Translations under genes and position numbers: made by a program
Shown here: in pieces, positions 58,701 through 64,000 of the stretch
Layout of the letters: each line of letters opens with the position of its first letter
Numbering within the stretch: position 1 is the first letter of the stretch
DNA from: Balaenoptera acutorostrata
Taxonomy: Eukaryota > Chordata > Mammalia > Artiodactyla > Balaenopteridae
Length of the DNA stretch: 64,000 bases
NCBI RefSeq assembly: GCF_949987535.1
Contig: NC_080066.1
Coordinates: forward strand, 128,568,335 to 128,632,334
Reading direction: 5' to 3'
Notes under the pieces: generated by a model
What the model saw: only the letters and a program-made list of their open reading frames with translations
Database searches by the model: none
What the model was told of the DNA's origin: nothing

Positions 58701-59199
58701 GGAAAGCTTTATTTCTCCATATGTTTGGAGCTCAACTTTACCACTTGTGTGGACATTGGATAAGTCCTCTCTATGCCTCAATTACTTCCTATAAAAAAAA
58801 AAGAGAATGATTATAAAAATACCTGTCAGATATGGATTAAATATAAATTGGTAAACATAGTTTATCACCTAAGCCATGACAAATTTGACAGTGTATGTAG
58901 GTACTATTATTATGCTAGAGCAACACATAAAACCCAGGGGTGCACCTGGAACACTAGACATATGATTGTACTGATTTAAATAAGATACCTTATTACAATT
59001 TTTGTTATACAGTAATCACTCAATGATTTTTAACTTATATGGCTTACTTGCTTGCTTTTTTATTATTAGTATTTTGTTACATTGGCTGCTTATCTTAGGT
59101 CATTTTATCTGTTCAAGTAAAATATTTTTAAGCTCTGTATCTACATGTTTGTTTTTGTTTGTTCATTTCTTTTTTAAAATTTGCTTGTTTGTTTTTTAT
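58701..59199. other. Unassigned DNA
   Basis: No feature recognised. Confidence 0.4.
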
Positions 59200-59344
59200 A
59201 TTCCATAGAAGAGTGTCTTTTTCTGACTTATTTCACTTAGCACAGTACTCTCAAGGTCCTTCCATGTTGTTGCAAATGGGAAGATTTCATCTTTTTATGG
59301 CTGAGTAGTATTCCATTGTATGTATATGTGACTGTGTGTGTGTC

Positions 59345-59392
<48 letters not shown>

Positions 59393-60035
59393 TACATACA
59401 TATATATATGTATATATATATGCCACATCATCTGTTGATGGACACTTAGGTTGTTTCCATATCTTGGCTATTGTAAATAATGTGATAAACATAGGAGTGC
59501 ATATATCTTTTTGAATTAGTGTTTTTATATTCTTTGGATAAATACCTAGAAGTGAGATAGTTGGATCACATGGTAGTTCTATTCTTGATTTTTGGAAGAA
59601 TCTCCACTGTTTTCCATAGTGAATTCACCAATTTACATTCCCACCAACAGTATATGAAGATTCCCTTTTCTCCACATCCTCACCAACACTTGTTATCTCC
59701 TGCCTTTTGGATAATAGCCATTCTAACAGGTGTGAGGTGTTATCTCATTGTGGTTTTGATTTACATTTCCCCAACAATTAGTGATATTGAACATCTTTTC
59801 ATGCACCTGTTGACTATCTGTACGTCATCTTTTTGGAAAAATGTCTATTCAGCTCCTCTGCCCAATTTTTATTGGGCTGTTTGTTTTGTTGTTGTTGAAT
59901 TGTATGTGTTTTTTTAAAAACATATTTTGAATAAAAATCTCTTAGTAGATATATCATTTGCAAATATCTTCTCCCATTCTGTAGGTTGTCTTTTAGTTTT
60001 GTTGATGTTTTCCTTTGCGTTTATCCCAATGACAA
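59200..60035 (-). mobile_element. Mid-age L1 ORF2 3' region, antisense
   Basis: Order: 'atggctgagtagtattccat', the microsatellite, 'catctgttgatggacactta', 'ccaccaacagtatatgaaga', 'gccattctaacaggtgtgag' and 'atatcttctcccattctgta'. Minus-strand frames keep '[17 protein letters not shown]', the L1 ORF2 C-terminus. The adjacent plus-strand frames of 118 and 99 codons are antisense by-products. Confidence 0.93.
59330..59420. repeat. Compound (TG)n-(TA)n-(CA)n microsatellite
   Basis: TG-rich (59333-59353), about fifteen TA units (59354-59384), then CA/CATA units and a second TA tract. The left and right arms are mutually complementary. The tract grew from the 'tatatatgtaccacat' word of the host L1. 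Confidence 0.9.
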
Positions 60036-60059
60036 GTTTATTCTCATTCTTTGAATTTC

Positions 60060-60180
60060 TGTTTAAAATTCACTTCCATGGAGAAGCCTCAAACAACCAC
60101 ATATTCCTATCATTCTCAGTTATGGCCCAATATTTACTTCTTTCCATCAGCTCATCACAGTCTATATCTATGCTAATATT
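60060..60180 (+). mobile_element. Possible L2 LINE fragment, sense
   Basis: 'cacttccatggagaagcctc' and 'cagctcatcacagtctatat' parallel L2 'accttctcagagaagccttccc' and 'cacttatcacagtctgaca'. Confidence 0.4.
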
Positions 60181-60764
60181 AATATTTATGAACATACAAA
60201 ATGTCTCAAATATTTTTTTATTTTAAAGTTTATTTCCACCATTTACCGATGTGCAATAAATATAGTTCAAACATTAAACATATAAAATTCAATGCAGTGT
60301 TTTCCCCCCAAAACACTTGGTCCTCTAAAAATATATGATACATTATCGTTAGCCCTAAAATATAATGTTCTTTTTCTGTAGAATTGGCTAGTTTTTGCCT
60401 TTCTAATAATGTAAATTATGTAACTGGTTTTGGCTTCCGTTTTATATTAGCTAACAGAATTCAGAGCAGAAAATATGTTCATATATCTAGATTATGTATT
60501 CATGTAATTATTTTATCTTGCTACTTTAAAACATCTCTATGTAATCAAATAAGATCTAGTGGGATGATAACATATTTTAATCTATATTGGCTTGCTAAAA
60601 TATATTTTGTATTTCAGTGTAATATAATATAGTACATATATCTTCACTTTTGCAAATGAAAAGGAGATCTTTCCATATGGTTTTCTGTGACTTTTATTTA
60701 CGTAGTCTTTATCATTAGGAATGCTTTATAAAATGAAAGTCATATGTAAATGAGCTCTTATCTC
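60181..60764. other. AT-rich unassigned DNA
   Basis: No feature recognised. Confidence 0.4.
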
Positions 60765-60940
60765 TCCTCTAAAAGCACTTAGAGTTATTTTAATTGCTTA
60801 TTTCCTTTGTATGTGTTTTCAACCCAGATTGTAAAATTTGAGGGAAGAGGTTATATTGGTTTTGACAAGTATTGTGTCCTCAATTTATATTACCTGGTAC
60901 TTACTAGATGATCAATGTTTATTAAATGAAAGAACAAATG
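60765..60940 (+). mobile_element. L2 LINE 3' end, sense
   Basis: 'attgtaaaatttgagggaag' then 'gtattgtgtcctcaatttat', 'cctggtacttactagatgat' and 'caatgtttattaaatgaaag' is the L2 tail. Confidence 0.7.
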
Positions 60941-62479
60941 GTAAGACTTTCACCTTAAAACAATTATTGGGACAAATATAAAACCAGTAATGTCTGTTGT
61001 TACACATATACCTTTAATACTACAACTTGTTAAACTGCTGTTAAGATTTGAAATTTTGAACAATCCTCACTTTCACAAAATCTCATATTGCTGATTAGCT
61101 GAGGTAATGACAAATGAAACAAGAGTGCTTGATTCCACAGACTCACCTCACTAAGATTTAGAATAAAATGTCTTATTTGGTTTATCTAAGGTCACTGCAT
61201 TATTTTATAAATTGTAGACACAGAAATAATCTATTCCATAATATGAAATCTAACTTTCCTTTGAGCAAACTTCTTTTGGATTATAGACCACATGACAAGA
61301 TATAATACATACTTAGAAGGCTTACTCTGCTTCTGACACCTAATGACAAAACAAATGGCTGTTCATAATTTTCCACTCTGGTTCGAAAGAAGCCCTGTAA
61401 TGAATTAGTCATTAGGGACTGTTGATGGTCATATTATCACCAGTGCAAAATAAGTAAAGAGAGTCATTAATTTAGTAAAGAGAGTCTCAAACAGCTAGTA
61501 AAGTCTGGAATCAGGTATTCATATGGAAGTGCCATGATCATATAAAAAAAATCTCCAAAGGCAATGGGAAAGGAAAAGAGTGATAGTCAGAAGCCAAGAT
61601 GTGCATCAGACTTCAGAATGTATATAGGCTAGTTTATAAGATTTCCACTTTCTGCTCAGTACTTCTGTATTTACCATTGGGTTGGGTACATACAGTAACT
61701 TTGACCTCAGTTTTATTTTCTGGGAAAAAATAACTTAAAAAGAAACAAATAAAATCTATGGATAAAACTGACTAACATTTTAACTGGGCAGTAATGTGGT
61801 ACATGGTAGAAACAAACTCTAAGGACACATGCATAATAGTCTCTTTTTATTAAAATATAAAGATAAATTAAGGTGTAAAATCTTTCATTTTTATGTGAGA
61901 GATAAAAAGAGATAAATACATCTTGCCCTTAAAATGCATACTATTATTTTTTTATGTGTTAATTTGCTCTAAATACACTTTCCCAGAGATACTTTAATAT
62001 TGTATTATTTTGATAAATGTGTACTATTTGCCTCATTGTTGTTAATGCTTTTAGATGCTCAGTGAAGAAAATTGGGAATGTATTTAAACATGTATATAAC
62101 CAAGTAAAAAACATCCATAAAGTCTATCACTAAAGAGCTACTTAATATGTGGACATATTTTATTTAATTAAAAAGAGTACAAATTCTAGTTTCAGTTCTG
62201 ACATGTAAAAAGCTTGGAAGTCTTCATTTCCACCCTTAAAACAAGAAAAACCTGGACAACTGAAAAGCAATATTTTTTTGGACCCATAAGAGAACTTAGT
62301 TTGCAGGTAAGACTGCCACTGCAGAATCTGGAAAGACAGGCATATCCAGAAAATCACCATCAGGATCTGCTTACCTGGAACATATGCCACTGGTACCATA
62401 AACTTTTATTAGCACTTAAATGTAATTTTAATGATGTGCTGGAGACTGAATGTAGACTATAATGGGAGTGAGAAACTCC
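60941..62479. other. Unassigned DNA
   Basis: No repeat, RNA gene or coding region recognised. Opposed frames of 79 and 82 codons at 62160-62462 have no motif. Confidence 0.4.
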
Positions 62480-64000
62480 CATGGACTTCAGTTTTGGGGT
62501 GGCCCCTACAGTCTCATTAGTTTTCTTTCAAAGAACCTCACCAAATTCTCATGGTGAAGGTTCAAGAAAGATCTCAGAGATAGAAAGAGATATCATTGTT
62601 AAATATCCTGGAGACTTCTCCTTAACTAAAGACTACTGTCCAGAAGAAAAGACTTTGCTAGAGCCTTATCTCAGCAGGAGGAAGAGAATGACTCCCACTT
62701 CAGTCTCATCTAGACTTTTTGTCTTACCTAACAGGTGGCAGGGGGAACATAGTCAAGAGATATCAGGGCTTCAAGGAAATAGATTGGGAATGCTGCATCA
62801 CAGAAGGAAGTAGAGAACAAAGGGGAGAAAGCTACACCACTGGAGAAACATTTTTGAATATCAAAATATGGGCTCCAATGGAAAGATTATACAATATGCA
62901 AGAAGAAATGGGTAATGTGAGCAGAGAGAGAGGAACTCTAAAAAAATAATAAAAATGAAATGCTAGGAATCAGAAACACTGCAAGAGAAATGAAACATGT
63001 CTTATGGGTTTATCAGTAAACTCAACATAGATTAGAAAAGAATTTGTGAGCTTAAAGACAGGTCAATAGAAAATTTTCAAACTGAAACATAAAGAGAAAA
63101 AAGAATGAAAAAAAGAGAATACCAAAGAATTATAGGACAATTTCAAAATATGTAACAGGCACATAATCAGATTACCAGAAAGACAATAGAAAATGAAGCA
63201 GAAGAAATACTCAAAGTAATAATGGCATAAAACTTTCTGAAAGTAATGAAAGACATAAAACCACAGATCTAGGAAGGTCATAGTAGACCAAGTGGGTTAA
63301 ATACCTAAAAATCCACACCTAGGCATATCATATTCCAACAGATAATTCTTGGAAGAAGCCAGAAAGGTGAGTGGTAGGGAATATTACCAATAAAAGAACA
63401 AGAAAAAGACTTAGAGCAGATTTCTCATGAGAAACAATGCAAGAAAGAAGAGAATGGAGTAACATATTTAAAATTATTTTTTAAACAGCAATCTAGAATT
63501 CTATACTTAGTGAAATTATTTTCAAGTGTTAAAGACAAATATATATTTTCTCAGATAAACAAAAACTGAAGGAAGTCGTTCCCAACAGACTTTCCCTGAA
63601 AGGAATGTTAAGTTATTTAGGCAGAAGGAAAATGATACAGTTCAGAAATTTGGATTTAGAAAGAGAAGAAATACTTTGGACAAGGAATAAATGAAAGTAA
63701 AATAAAATCTTTCCTTTCCCCCCCTTTTTTTTTGATCTAAAAGATAACTGTTTAATATAATGATAGAATTTATTGTGTGATTATAACACATGGACAAGTG
63801 AAATGAACGTAAACAATGTTAGAGTTGATGGATGGGAGAAATTGTGAAAACTTTGTTATAAGGCACCTGTACAACACCTGAAGTGGTATAATGTTAATTG
63901 AAGGTGAACTTAGATTAGATTAAAATGTGTATTGTAAACTCTAAGGAAACCACTAATTATTTGTAAAAGAAAGTATAATTGATATGATCAGAGAGGAGAT
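62480..64000 (+). mobile_element. Ancient L1M/HAL1 ORF1 region, sense, runs off the edge
   Basis: Blocks of old ORF1 in order: 'atcaggaggaagagaatgac'-type 5' text, 'agattaccagaaagacaata', 'atccacacctaggcatatca', 'tttctcatgagaaacaatgc', 'ctagaattctatacttagtg', 'ttctcagataaacaaaaact' and 'aggaatgttaagttatttag'. The ORF1-ORF2 linker follows ('ggataatgata'-type text, 'cacctgaagtggtataatgt', 'aaactctaaggaaaccacta'), the mirror of the antisense linker near 31.8 kb. Stops break all frames. The element continues beyond 64000. Confidence 0.8.

Noticed and set aside
59561..60226. Plus-strand frames of 118 and 99 codons
   Set aside because: They are the antisense strand of an L1 ORF2 C-terminal region.

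Overview
The window reads as mammalian intergenic or intronic DNA: AT-rich, poor in CpG, with no long open frame except inside transposons, and built from layered interspersed repeats. Four copies of a tRNA-derived SINE with the 'GTTGGGTCTTCGTTGCTG' body or the shorter CHR-1-like form (about 26.4, 40.0, 51.8 and 53.6 kb) match the CHR family known from whales, dolphins and hippopotamus. An 80-bp mariner palindrome of the kind seen in cattle and other even-toed ungulates fits the same group. I infer a cetacean (hippopotamus not excluded). No host protein-coding exon, tRNA, rRNA, CRISPR array or bacterial-type operon could be supported.

Layout. 0-5 kb: scattered MIR and LTR relics in mostly unassigned AT-rich DNA. 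4.9-7.9 kb: an ERVL/MaLR-like relic, then a decayed antisense L1. 8-20.5 kb: unassigned sequence with L2, MIR and LTR pieces, a CpG-retaining block (13.5-14.4 kb) and a perfect 19-bp hairpin. 22-28 kb: antisense L1 relics interrupted by a MER5A hAT element and a CHR SINE, closed by a MaLR LTR. 31-40.3 kb: the most structured part, a stack of an ERVL pol-like relic, two old antisense L1s, a twin-primed (5'-inverted) L1, and a young sense L1 of about 5.1 kb. 46-51 kb: MIR, a long antisense L2, a three-layer L1 nest, an antisense MaLR LTR and an old sense L1 5' part. 51.7-54 kb: two CHR SINEs with clear target-site duplications. 55-64 kb: the mariner palindrome, further L1/L2 relics, a MaLR LTR with an adjacent G-quadruplex motif, and an old L1 ORF1 region that runs off the right edge.

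The only nearly intact coding unit is the young L1 at 34791-39912. It has a 15-bp perfect target-site duplication and an ORF1 that is open right up to the 5' truncation point. Its ORF2 is 1272 codons long and interrupted by a single in-frame TGA at codon 654, with endonuclease, reverse-transcriptase and cysteine-motif residues otherwise in place. I found no evidence of a new biological system. The observations worth following up concern retrotransposon mechanism and structured DNA or RNA. Repeat family names come from recognised sequence patterns, not from a database search, and edges of old repeats are approximate.
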